A stretch of DNA of 64,000 nt from Acidobacteriota bacterium (GTDB lineage: Bacteria; Acidobacteriota; Terriglobia; Bryobacterales; UBA6623): positions 62,001 through 126,000 of the forward strand of contig WGMB01000009.1 of assembly GCA_016125275.1 (NCBI GenBank), written 5' to 3'. The notes beneath the pieces were generated by a model. That model did not search any database, was not told where the DNA came from, and saw only the letters and a list, made by a program, of their open reading frames with translations. Each line of letters starts with the position of its first letter. Within the stretch, counting starts at the first letter, position 1. Below are positions 26,717 to 34,069 of this stretch, piece by piece. A program made the translations under genes and the position numbers.

Positions 26717-27610
26717 CTACTTCAGCGTCGGCCCGGGCAGCGCGCTGCCGTCCGGGTTCAAGATCTGGAACGTGTGGATGCCGAACCGGTTCGGGTCGGA
26801 GTACGTCCACAGAACCTCTTTGCTCGGGGTCACCTCGAACAGCTTCACCTCGTTCTCTTTGCCCTGGTAGCTGGTGAAGACCGTGTTGCCGTTGGCCATC
26901 CGCTGCGCGCCGCAGGAGCCTTTCAGGATGTCGGGCTCCAGATCGTCGTTCGAGATCTGCCACACCACTTCGCCCTTGCGGTTGAATTCGCGCGCTTGGT
27001 GCGAGTCCGTGCAGGTGGTCAGGATCGTCCCTTGTGGCGTCTCGATCACAGTAAACGGCCAGTGCGGCGTAGAAAAGCTCCACAGCGCCTCACCCTTGGC
27101 CGTGTACTCCACCACCTTGCGCTCGCCCATCTGCGGAACCATATAGTTCCCGTTCTTCAGCTTGCGCGTCATACGCGTCTGCAGGTGATGGTTCTCGGTC
27201 TGGCAGGGGATCGCGAACTCCATCACAATGCGGCCCTTGCGGTCGATCTCCAGCACGCGCGGCTTGTCGCCGGCTTCCGTGCACAGGATGTTGCCGTCCG
27301 GCAGGGGCTGGACGGTGTTGACCTCGGACTGCGCTCCGTCGTAGCGGAACAGCTCCTTGCCGTCGCGGGTCACCTCCACCACGCCGCCGCCATAATCCGG
27401 CCGGCGGTTGATGGCGAGCAGAATATTGCCGCTGGGCAGCACCCAGCCCTCGCGCGAACCGCTCGGGTACTCCCAAACGCGCTTGCCATTCGTGTCGGCG
27501 ATGTAGGTGTCGTGGCCCGTGGCCAGAAACGCCGGATGCTTGGTGGAAGCGCCGGCGGCAATCCCGGCCGAAGCGGCCGCCAGGAACGAACGGCGAGTGA
27601 GGGCTGACAT
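26717..27610 (-). CDS. Tat-exported beta-propeller (arylsulfotransferase/PQQ-like repeats)
   Basis: 297 residues. Twin-arginine signal (TRRSFLAAASAGIAAGA), then six or seven short blades of the pattern G-[KR]-x-[VL]-W-x-[YF] (KRVWEYPSGSREGWVLPSGN, KGEALWSFSTPHW, EVLWTYSDPN), typical of quinoprotein-like or ASST-like propellers. No catalytic residues can be assigned; such proteins often bind ligands or act as scaffolds. Start ATG 27610 is preferred because TACAAT at 27621-27626 overlaps the other ATG (27622). It converges on the tricorn gene with a 9-base gap. Confidence 0.75.
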   Translation of the reverse strand: MSALTRRSFLAAASAGIAAGASTKHPAFLATGHDTYIADTNGKRVWEYPSGSREGWVLPSGNILLAINRRPDYGGGVVEVTRDGKELFRYDGAQSEVNTVQPLPDGNILCTEAGDKPRVLEIDRKGRIVMEFAIPCQTENHHLQTRMTRKLKNGNYMVPQMGERKVVEYTAKGEALWSFSTPHWPFTVIETPQGTILTTCTDSHQAREFNRKGEVVWQISNDDLEPDILKGSCGAQRMANGNTVFTSYQGKENEVKLFEVTPSKEVLWTYSDPNRFGIHTFQILNPDGSALPGPTLK

Positions 27611-27620
27611 GGCGTGCGCC

Positions 27621-27626
27621 ATTGTA
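27621..27626 (-). promoter_or_regulatory. -10 box TACAAT, near-leaderless
   Basis: Read leftward, TACAAT ends 10 bases before ATG 27610, without a ribosome site. It overlaps the ATG at 27622 and so argues against that start. Confidence 0.45.
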
Positions 27627-27642
27627 GCCGGTTTGCGCTGCG

Positions 27643-28854
27643 CTACAACTGCTCGGCCAGAGAAAACATCGGCAGGTACAGCGAGATCAGCACGAACGCC
27701 ACGAAGGCGCCCATGAACAGCATGATCGCCGGCTCGATCAGCGATAGCGCCGCCGACATCGCTGTCTGCACGTCCTCGTCAAAGAACTCCGCCACCGAGC
27801 TCAGCATCGCCGGCAGGGCGCCGGTCGACTCGCCCACGTGGATCATCTCCACGGCCAGTGACGGGAACGTCCCCGTCTCGGCCAGGCTCCGTGACAGCGC
27901 CCGCCCTTCCTTCACGCGGTTGCGCGCCTGCTCCACAGCCTCACGGGTCACCCGCGAGCCGATCGAAGCGCCGGTGGTCTCGAGCGCCTGCATCAGCGGA
28001 ATGCCGCCCTGCAGCAGCGTGCTCAGCAGCCGGCAGAGCTGCGAGACCTGATACTTCATCCAGATCGGACCGACCAGCGGGGTGCGCACCTGCAGCGCGT
28101 CGAACATATTCTTGGCGGACTCGGTGCGGAGATACCAGTACAGCAGGCCGGCGATCGCCGCAAAGGCCGCCGCCACCGTCCCCAGGTTCTCGCTCAGCGT
28201 CACGCCGACGGCCACCAGGATCTGCGTCGGCACCGGCAGCGTCGCGTCCATCGAGTCGTACAAGTCAGCGAACTGCGGCACCACGTACGTCACCAGAAAG
28301 ACGATCAGCGTGAGCACCAGCGCCGTCAGAATCGCGGGATAGATCAGCGAGACCACGACCTTCTTGCGCACCGAGAGCGTGATCTTCTGGTACTGCACAT
28401 AGCGCTCGATCACCTCGCCCAAGCTGCCGGACTTCTCGCCGGCCATCAGCGAGGTCACGTAAATCGGCGGAAAGACCTCCTCGGCGCGAAAGGCCTCCGA
28501 CAACGGCGTGCCATTCTTCACCGCCTCATGGATCGACACGATGCGCGCCTGCAGCTTCTTGTCCTTGATGTTGTTCTTGAGCAGCTCCAGGGACTTGAGG
28601 ATCGGCAGCCCGGCTCGAATCAGGGTCACGAACTGCTGGTTGAAGATCAGGAACTGCTCGAGGTTGACCTTGCCGCGCGGCCGCCCGGCGCCGCGGCTCT
28701 TGGCCTCCTCGCCCTTGCGGCGAGGCTTGATCGAGTAGATGAGGACGCCCTTGGCCGAGTAGCGCTCCCGCAAGGCGACCTCGGAGTCCGCCTGCTCCAC
28801 GCGCTCGTGCACCGCGCCTTCCGGGTCCGCGTACTTGAGGAGAAACTCCGCCAT
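27643..28854 (-). CDS. Type II secretion/type IV pilus inner-membrane protein (GspF/PilC)
   Basis: 403 residues, normal length. Inner-membrane platform protein of a type II secretion or type IV pilus machine that links the ATPase to the pseudopilus. Two T2SSF domains: FNQQFVTLIRAGLPILKSLELL (near 70-90) and LCRLLSTLLQGGIPLMQALETT (near 275-295), each followed by GE[KS]SG (MAGEKSGSLGEVI, HVGESTGALPAML), with three membrane helices in the usual places. The N-terminal cytoplasmic part (RYSAKGVLIYSIKP) matches the family. No pilB, pilT or pilin genes are adjacent, so it is an isolated gene of a dispersed set. Confidence 0.93.
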   Translation of the reverse strand: MAEFLLKYADPEGAVHERVEQADSEVALRERYSAKGVLIYSIKPRRKGEEAKSRGAGRPRGKVNLEQFLIFNQQFVTLIRAGLPILKSLELLKNNIKDKKLQARIVSIHEAVKNGTPLSEAFRAEEVFPPIYVTSLMAGEKSGSLGEVIERYVQYQKITLSVRKKVVVSLIYPAILTALVLTLIVFLVTYVVPQFADLYDSMDATLPVPTQILVAVGVTLSENLGTVAAAFAAIAGLLYWYLRTESAKNMFDALQVRTPLVGPIWMKYQVSQLCRLLSTLLQGGIPLMQALETTGASIGSRVTREAVEQARNRVKEGRALSRSLAETGTFPSLAVEMIHVGESTGALPAMLSSVAEFFDEDVQTAMSAALSLIEPAIMLFMGAFVAFVLISLYLPMFSLAEQL

Positions 28855-28980
28855 GAATACAGCATGACGCCGCGGCGCCCCGATCCGTGCAAACCCGTTT
28901 CAGCGACGGCGTATCAGGTCCACGGGCGCCCCGGCCCGCCGCCGCTCACCCCGCCGGGTCTCCGTTCTACCGCCAACCCG

Positions 28981-29415
28981 TCACTTCGCCTTGACGACGT
29001 AATACACCACGACCTTCGGCACTTCCTTGAACCAGTGCGGCGTGCCCTTCGGGATCACGATCACGTCGCCCTTGGAGAGCTTGTGCGTCTGCCCGCCGCT
29101 GATGCCGCTGCCGCGGATCTGGCCCGGCTCGGTCGTCTGCGGGTCCGTGATGGTTCCGCCGGTCACGAATGTCGCCGAACCGTCCAACACGTAGAAGACG
29201 TCGGTCTCGTCGGCATGCACCTCGGACTGGCCGCCCTTGTCGCGGCGACTCATCGACACGATGTAGTCCGAGCCCGAGCTGAGCACGCCCGGATGCGTCA
29301 TCGCCGCGGCGACCTTTTCCTTGCCGATGTAGACGACATCGTCGGCGCGGGCCGGGGCGGTCGACGCCAACGCGCAAAATCCAAGCAGTCCGAACAAGAC
29401 GGCCGAACGAAGCAT
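28981..29415 (-). CDS. Exported cupin-domain protein
   Basis: 144 residues. Signal peptide (LRSAVLFGLLGFCALASTAPARA), then a single cupin barrel: SEVHADETDVFYVLDGSATF gives the first metal-binding motif (His, Glu), and GDVIVIPKGTPHWF supplies the second with its histidine. Small cupins bind metals and act as isomerases, dioxygenases or binding proteins; nothing here decides. ATG 29415 has AGGAG 9 bases upstream and a perfect TATAAT further up. It is divergent from the RiPP-like operon at 29584 and could be related to it only by position. Confidence 0.82.
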   Translation of the reverse strand: MLRSAVLFGLLGFCALASTAPARADDVVYIGKEKVAAAMTHPGVLSSGSDYIVSMSRRDKGGQSEVHADETDVFYVLDGSATFVTGGTITDPQTTEPGQIRGSGISGGQTHKLSKGDVIVIPKGTPHWFKEVPKVVVYYVVKAK

Positions 29416-29456
29416 GTGAGGGTTCTCCTGAGCCCGGCGCTTCGCCGAGCGCCGTG

Positions 29457-29462
29457 ATTATA
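29457..29462 (-). promoter_or_regulatory. -10 box TATAAT for the cupin gene
   Basis: A perfect TATAAT read leftward, 41 bases before ATG 29415. That gives a leader of about 34 bases containing AGGAG. No good -35 is visible. Confidence 0.55.
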
Positions 29463-29528
29463 GCGGCATCGCGAGGTCGCCGGCGGCGCCGGCCGCGCCC
29501 CTCCGACCGTCCCATCCGCAAAATGCAT

Positions 29529-29558
29529 TTGCGGCAAAATTCACTGTCGGGATAGAAT
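29529..29558 (+). promoter_or_regulatory. Sigma-70-type promoter of the cysteine-peptide/radical SAM operon
   Basis: TTGCGG (29529-29534) and TAGAAT (29553-29558) are 18 bases apart. Transcription should start near 29565, just before the GGAGGG ribosome site at 29568-29573. The box overlaps an upstream in-frame ATG (29557), which supports 29584 as the true first start codon. Confidence 0.65.
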
Positions 29559-29583
29559 GTTCCAGCCGGAGGGTCGGAATAGG

Positions 29584-30081
29584 ATGGCAAAATCGACCAG
29601 CAAATCCCAGCCGAAAGAGCAGCCTTACTACCCGGTGGAGATTCGCGCCGAGGACATGCAGATCTCACGCGCCGGCGAGCTGCTCATCGTCGGACGGCCG
29701 GCGGAGATCGTACGGCGGCTCGTGCTGAACTACCCCGAGTTCTACCCAAAATCGATCGTCCCTTACTTGCAGTCCCGCGAGGCGAGCTTCCAGCCCGAGG
29801 AGCTGTGGATCGACCCCAAGCGCCGCGTCCACATCACCAACAAGAAGCTCGTGGCGCGCGCGCGGCACCACATGGCCGCCGCCAAGAAGGCGACGGCGGC
29901 GAAGACTGCGGAGCCTGCAAAGACGGCGAAAGCGACCAAGGCGACAACGACAACCGCCAAAGCCGCGAAAGCAGCCAAGAGCGCCAAGAAGACCGCGACG
30001 GCCAAGACCTCCCCGGCGACCAAAGTGACGAAAGCCGCGAAAGCCAAGAAGGCCGCCAAGACGACGAAGGCCAAGAAGTAG
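29584..30081 (+). CDS. Small basic protein with histone-H1-like Lys/Ala tail, first gene of the RiPP-like operon
   Basis: 165 residues, no family recognised. Residues about 15-95 look like a compact alpha/beta domain (YYPVEIRAEDMQISRAGELL, then VGRPAEIVRRLVLNYPEFYP and SFQPEELWIDPKRRVHI). From about residue 98 the protein is nearly pure Lys/Ala/Thr (AAKKATAAKTAEPAKTAK-type), like the tail of histone H1 or bacterial H1-like proteins. ATG 29584 has GGAGGG 10 bases upstream. Eight bases separate it from the cysteine-repeat peptide gene. It could be a peptide-binding partner (an RRE substitute, since the radical SAM enzyme has no RRE of its own), a chaperone, or a nucleic-acid-binding protein. 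All three are inference. Confidence 0.8.
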   Translation: MAKSTSKSQPKEQPYYPVEIRAEDMQISRAGELLIVGRPAEIVRRLVLNYPEFYPKSIVPYLQSREASFQPEELWIDPKRRVHITNKKLVARARHHMAAAKKATAAKTAEPAKTAKATKATTTTAKAAKAAKSAKKTATAKTSPATKVTKAAKAKKAAKTTKAKK

Positions 30082-30089
30082 AGCAACCG

Positions 30090-30707
30090 ATGGCGAAGAA
30101 GAAGAGCGCACCGAAGAAGTCCCTGAAGCCGAGCGTCGGCGAAAGGATCTCCGGACCCGCCACGATCAAGGGCGTCAAGGCCGGCTCCATCTATTTCGAC
30201 GACCACGGCCGCATCGTCGTCGACCCGGCGGTCCAGGAAGGCATCGGCGGGATCAAGCTGCCGCCGTGGCTTGGCGGGGGCGGCGGAGGAGGCGGCGGCA
30301 CGACGCTGGACGGCTCCTGCCCGGTGGTGGCCTGTGCTCCGGAAACCGCCTGCGCCGACGCGGCCTGCGTTCCCGAAGGCGCCTGCGCGGACGCGGCTTG
30401 CGCCCCGGAGAGCGTCTGCACGGACGCAGCCTGTGCGCCCGAGAGCGTCTGCACGGACGCCGGTTGCGCTCCCGAGACCGTCTGTACCGACGCAGCCTGC
30501 ACGCCGGAGAGCGTCTGTACGGATGCCGCCTGCGCGCCCGAAAGCGTCTGCACCGACGCTCACTGCGAAGGCTCGGACTCCCTCTGCGCCGACGTGTTCT
30601 GCGGCGAGAACCAGGCCTGCCGCAACAAGGACTGCGAGATCAACCTGGAGTGCGGCGGCGGCGGCGGTCAGACCAATCCGCCGATCATCTCGGGGCCGGG
30701 CCTGTGA
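30090..30707 (+). CDS. Cys-rich repeat peptide, candidate radical-SAM RiPP precursor
   Basis: 205 residues. Lys-rich N-terminus (MAKKKSAPKKSLKP), a leader-like domain (about 18-61), a nine-glycine linker (62-70), then residues 77-188 with 21 cysteines, and a glycine run plus QTNPPIISGPGL tail. From Cys82 to Cys159 seven 11-residue units follow the pattern C-x-P-E-x-x-C-[TA]-D-A-x, so cysteines alternate at spacings of 6 and 5, and the spacing persists to Cys188 apart from one 7. An acid stands three residues before 17 of the 21 cysteines, and asparagine before three more. The gene shares a GTGA overlap with the radical SAM gene, the usual sign of substrate and enzyme. No signal peptide. The alternative is a disulfide-laddered or metal-binding solenoid. 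Confidence 0.85.
   Translation: MAKKKSAPKKSLKPSVGERISGPATIKGVKAGSIYFDDHGRIVVDPAVQEGIGGIKLPPWLGGGGGGGGGTTLDGSCPVVACAPETACADAACVPEGACADAACAPESVCTDAACAPESVCTDAGCAPETVCTDAACTPESVCTDAACAPESVCTDAHCEGSDSLCADVFCGENQACRNKDCEINLECGGGGGQTNPPIISGPGL
30333..30563 (+). repeat. Seven tandem 33-base coding repeats (11-residue Cys unit)
   Basis: In-frame 33-base units encode residues 82-158 of the Cys-rich peptide. Units at residues 82, 93, 104, 115, 126, 137 and 148 keep C-x-P-E-[GST]-[AV]-C-[AT]-D-A-[AGH]. Synonymous positions differ between units, so the array is old enough to have diverged while the protein pattern was held. After it come three degenerate units that keep only cysteine spacing. Confidence 0.9.
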
Positions 30708-31747
30708 GCGCCGCGGCCGGCGTCCAAGCGCCTCAACTGACCGTTTTGCAGCAGAAAGTGGTGCGGGCGCTCGACAACCGCATCCTCAAGCTGACCCTGA
30801 TGCCCACCGAAAAGTGCAACTTTCGGTGCACCTACTGCTACGAGGACTTCGCCCTGGGGCGGATGCCTCGCAAGGTGGTCGACGGGCTCAAGAACCTGAT
30901 GTCCGCCCGCGCGCCGGAGCTGCGGGTGCTGGATCTGCGCTGGTTCGGCGGCGAGCCGATGCTGGGTTATCCGGTTGTCGAGGAGATCTGCCGCCACGCC
31001 CTCGACCTCCGCGCGCGCCACCCCCGCATGCAGGTCGTCTCGTCGATGACCACCAACGCCTACCTGCTCACGCGGGCGAAGTTCCTGCAACTGCTCGACC
31101 TGGGCGTGCGTTTCTACCAGATCTCGCTCGACGGCTACGGCGAGGACCACGACCAGACCCGGCAGCGCGCGGACGGCTCGGGCTCCTTCGACCGCATCTG
31201 GTCGAACCTGCTCGAGATGCGCTCGGTCGAGGGCGAGTTCGGCATCATGTTGCGGGTTCACTTCACGCCGCGGAACCTGCCGCAGATCCGCAAGCTCGTC
31301 GAGGCCATCAATCAGGAGTTCGGCCACGACTCGCGCTTCAAGGTCTTCTTCAAGGCCATCACCCGGCTGGGCGGCCCGAACAACGAGCTCATCGAGCGAA
31401 CCAGCGAAGCCTGGCAGAACGCCGCCAAGGCCGAGCTCACCAAGCTGGTCCGCCGGCGCGACGAAGTCATCGACCCCAACGGCGACGGCGCCTATATCTG
31501 CTACGCCGCCGAGCCCAACTCCTTCGTGATTCGCTCCAACGGCCAGATCGCTCGCTGCACGGTGGCTTTCGACGATCCGCGCAACCAGGTCGGGCGGCTC
31601 AAACCCGACGGGACGCTCGAATTGGACCTGGACCGCTCGCGGCTGTGGTTCGCAGGCCTGGAGAGCTTGGACAAGAAGACGCTGCACTGTCCCTTGCCCA
31701 CGCTGGCGAAGCTGCCCCCGCCGCTGGTGAGCCTCTCGGCCCCTTAG
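30704..31747 (+). CDS. Radical SAM peptide maturase with truncated SPASM (twitch-like) domain
   Basis: 347 residues. Radical SAM enzyme: the S-adenosylmethionine iron-sulfur cluster ligands are Cys38, Cys42 and Cys45 in CNFRCTYC, with the SAM-binding FGGEP at 81-85 and a conserved SMTTNAYLL strand. The C-terminus has Cys266, Cys285 in the G-x4-C pattern (GQIARC) and Cys329, fitting one auxiliary cluster. This is shorter than a full SPASM set of seven cysteines. The N-terminus lacks an RRE domain. The start is GTG 30704, whose last bases form the stop of the Cys-rich peptide gene. It probably installs carbon-sulfur or carbon-carbon links in that peptide. No protease or exporter gene follows. 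Confidence 0.9.
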   Translation: MSAAAGVQAPQLTVLQQKVVRALDNRILKLTLMPTEKCNFRCTYCYEDFALGRMPRKVVDGLKNLMSARAPELRVLDLRWFGGEPMLGYPVVEEICRHALDLRARHPRMQVVSSMTTNAYLLTRAKFLQLLDLGVRFYQISLDGYGEDHDQTRQRADGSGSFDRIWSNLLEMRSVEGEFGIMLRVHFTPRNLPQIRKLVEAINQEFGHDSRFKVFFKAITRLGGPNNELIERTSEAWQNAAKAELTKLVRRRDEVIDPNGDGAYICYAAEPNSFVIRSNGQIARCTVAFDDPRNQVGRLKPDGTLELDLDRSRLWFAGLESLDKKTLHCPLPTLAKLPPPLVSLSAP

Positions 31748-31765
31748 CTCGGCAGGCCCGGGATA

Positions 31766-33832
31766 TCAGGATGCCCGCGTCGCACCGGACACTCCGGCGG
31801 AAGGGGCGTCCTGGGCTGGCCGCTTATCGGCCATCGCCAGCAGCCAGCTCTCGATGTCGGCGGCGGCCATCGGCCGCGCATGCAAAAAGCCCTGCTGTAA
31901 GTCGCAACCCAGCCGGTCGAGCTCTTCGGCCTGCTCGGGGGTCTCCACCCCCTCGCCGATCGTTCCCACTCCCAGGCCCCGCGCCAAGCTCACTACGGCC
32001 GCGATCATCGCCTTGGTCCGTCGGTCGTAGGTTTCCGGCGCCGCCATGGCGCGATCCATCTTCAGCATGCTGGCAAAACCCCGGCGCAGAGTCTGCAGCG
32101 ATGAGTATCCCGTGCCGAAATCGTCCACCCAGAGCGAAACGCCCATGCCCGCCACGCCGCGGATGGACCGCACGAAGGCGCTCTCGTCATCCACATAGGC
32201 CCGCTCGGTGATCTCCAGCGCCAACGACTGCGGCGGCATCCCCATCCGGTCGAGCGTCGCCCGCAGCCATGTTAAAAACTCCGCCTGCTGGAAGTGGAAG
32301 GCCGAGACATTCACCGAAATCGTCGCCACCGGCCAGCGCGAGCCATGCTCCTGCCGCCAGGAGACCCACTGCCGGCAAACGTTCTCGATCACCCACTGGT
32401 CGATCTCGATGATCGTCGACGACCGCTCCAAGTCGCCGAAAACCTCCTGCATCGACTCCACCGAGCCGTCCTCCAGGCGGCGCCGCAGCAGGGTCTCGAA
32501 GGCGACCGGAAAGCGCGACGATCCTCCGACGATCGGCTGAAAATACAGTACGAACTCCTTGCGGTCCAGCGCCTTGCGCGCAATGGCATGGTGCGCCGCC
32601 ATCCGCCGATGGCTCTCCGCCATCGCGTCGTCGTAGATGCGGGCGCTGCTGCCCGTTCCCCGCCGGGCGGCCAGCAGGGCCATCTCCGCCGCCTGCAAGC
32701 CCCGCTCCACGGCGATCTCATCCACCACCTGCGGCCCCATCAGCGCCACGCCGACGCTCGTCCGCATATAGACGTTGAAGCCCCCAAACGGCACCGGCGG
32801 CGCCGTCAGCGCGCGGAGGCGGTGGGCCATCGAGTGCGTCTCCGGTAGGCAACTGTCGCAATGCAGGGCCACCAAGAACTCGCCGCGCGTCAGAGCTCCC
32901 AGCGCCACCTTCTTCTGGTCCAGGTTCTTCAAGCGTTGGCTCACCGCCACCTCGACGGCGCGAGCCGCCGCGCGGCCGTAACCGTGGACCAGCATGTCGT
33001 AATCGTCGATCCCCACGTGGAAGATCGCCATTCCTTGGAACCGCTCGGGGCAATCCCGCCCCATGCTGATCAACATCTCGCGAAAGTAGGTCTCGTTCGG
33101 CAGTCCGGTCAGGCGGTCATAGTGCGATTCCCGCTCCGAAGCCGCTTCCAGCAACTTGCTTGCGGTGATGTCGGAGTGCCGAACCACGGCGGCCGCCAAG
33201 GGACCTTGGGCCCGCCGCACGCTCATCTGGAACCAAGCCGTCTTCTCCCCGATCCGGCAGGGATAGTCCAGCGAGAACTCCCTGAGCCGGCCGGCTAGAA
33301 CGTCCTGGACGCGCAGGTAGGATTCCACGGCGGTGACGTCGTCCTTGGCCGCGCGCGCGCACTCCTCCAGATAGTTACCGCCGACATCCGCCAGGCCCGG
33401 ATTCGGTCCGCCCTTGCCGACGCCTTGCCGCCAAGCCTGGTTGGCGAAGAGGATGCGCCCCTCGCGATCGAGCACGCACAGCAGGGATCGCTCGGATTCC
33501 GCCACCGCGCTGGTGCACAGCGCCAGCCGCTCCAGGTCGGCATGCGGCGAGGCTGTCACACCCGACTCCAGAGAAACGGGGGCGACGTCGGCCGATCGCG
33601 GCCCTACGCCCTCGGCCCAAGTCCCCGCCGCCGGATCTTCGCCGCCACGGCGGCTTGCCGTCCGTCGGTTGTCTTTCGAGTCGAGCGCGGTCTTCCGGGT
33701 CACTTCGGCTTCCGCAGCCGAATTAACGGCGCGGACAAGCCGCGCCACGCCCGGATCAACACAACGCTGCGGTTCCTTTCCAACTTCAAAACTCCGTGTT
33801 CGCAATCGCTCGCCCGTCGATTCGACGTTCAT
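31766..33832 (-). CDS. PAS-GGDEF-EAL cyclic-di-GMP protein
   Basis: 688 residues. An unstructured N-terminus is followed by a PAS domain (about 110-240; VLDREGRILFANQAW), a GGDEF domain (about 255-420) and an EAL domain (about 430-680). The GGDEF motif is replaced by TRGEF, so cyclase activity is doubtful. The EAL part keeps ETLLRR in place of EAL, the NVS block (ISVNVSAFHF), LEITERA, DDFGTGYSSL and EGVETPEQ, so phosphodiesterase activity is plausible. Membrane segments are absent; the PAS domain probably senses a small ligand or redox state. ATG 33832 is preferred; GTG 33919 would add 29 weakly protein-like residues. A structured leader lies upstream. Confidence 0.85.
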   Translation of the reverse strand: MNVESTGERLRTRSFEVGKEPQRCVDPGVARLVRAVNSAAEAEVTRKTALDSKDNRRTASRRGGEDPAAGTWAEGVGPRSADVAPVSLESGVTASPHADLERLALCTSAVAESERSLLCVLDREGRILFANQAWRQGVGKGGPNPGLADVGGNYLEECARAAKDDVTAVESYLRVQDVLAGRLREFSLDYPCRIGEKTAWFQMSVRRAQGPLAAAVVRHSDITASKLLEAASERESHYDRLTGLPNETYFREMLISMGRDCPERFQGMAIFHVGIDDYDMLVHGYGRAAARAVEVAVSQRLKNLDQKKVALGALTRGEFLVALHCDSCLPETHSMAHRLRALTAPPVPFGGFNVYMRTSVGVALMGPQVVDEIAVERGLQAAEMALLAARRGTGSSARIYDDAMAESHRRMAAHHAIARKALDRKEFVLYFQPIVGGSSRFPVAFETLLRRRLEDGSVESMQEVFGDLERSSTIIEIDQWVIENVCRQWVSWRQEHGSRWPVATISVNVSAFHFQQAEFLTWLRATLDRMGMPPQSLALEITERAYVDDESAFVRSIRGVAGMGVSLWVDDFGTGYSSLQTLRRGFASMLKMDRAMAAPETYDRRTKAMIAAVVSLARGLGVGTIGEGVETPEQAEELDRLGCDLQQGFLHARPMAAADIESWLLAMADKRPAQDAPSAGVSGATRAS

Positions 33833-33949
33833 CGCGAAAGGCTCCGCTCGAGAAGACGGACTCGCACAACCGTGAGCGTACCTCGATATCGATCGAGGGC
33901 GAAATAGCTCACAAGTCACGATTATCGTCCTATTTTCACCTTAGAAGAT

Positions 33950-34036
33950 TTAGTACGGATGTCGGGAATTGTAAAGCATGAACCTACGGAATGGCGAGTG
34001 TTCTTTTCGGGACTTCGGGTCGCCAAGACCCTGCAT
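33950..34036 (-). CDS. Possible 28-residue leader peptide upstream of the EAL gene
   Basis: ATG 34036 is preceded by GGAAGGAGAG, the strongest ribosome site in this region, and the frame runs 28 residues (beginning MQGLGDPKSRKEH, ending RHPY) to TAA at 33950-33952. It ends 117 bases before the ATG of the PAS-GGDEF-EAL gene. The product resembles nothing known. It is reported because the ribosome site is so good and is itself part of a perfect hairpin. Confidence 0.3.
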   Translation of the reverse strand: MQGLGDPKSRKEHSPFRRFMLYNSRHPY

Positions 34037-34037
34037 C

Positions 34038-34069
34038 TCTCCTTCCTGCAAGGATTTGAAGGAGATTTT
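34038..34069 (-). promoter_or_regulatory. Hairpin that pairs with a Shine-Dalgarno sequence
   Basis: On the leftward transcript TCTCCTTC (34065-34058) pairs perfectly with GAAGGAGA (34045-34038) over a 12-base loop, burying the ribosome site of the 28-residue reading frame. Read the other way, the same hairpin is followed by TTTT (34066-34069), so it could also be a weak rightward terminator. Confidence 0.4.

Noticed and set aside
29881-30081. Lys/Ala-rich tail as a sequencing artefact or tandem DNA repeat
   Set aside because: Codons vary throughout and the frame stays open to a stop 8 bases before the next gene, so it is a real low-complexity protein tail.
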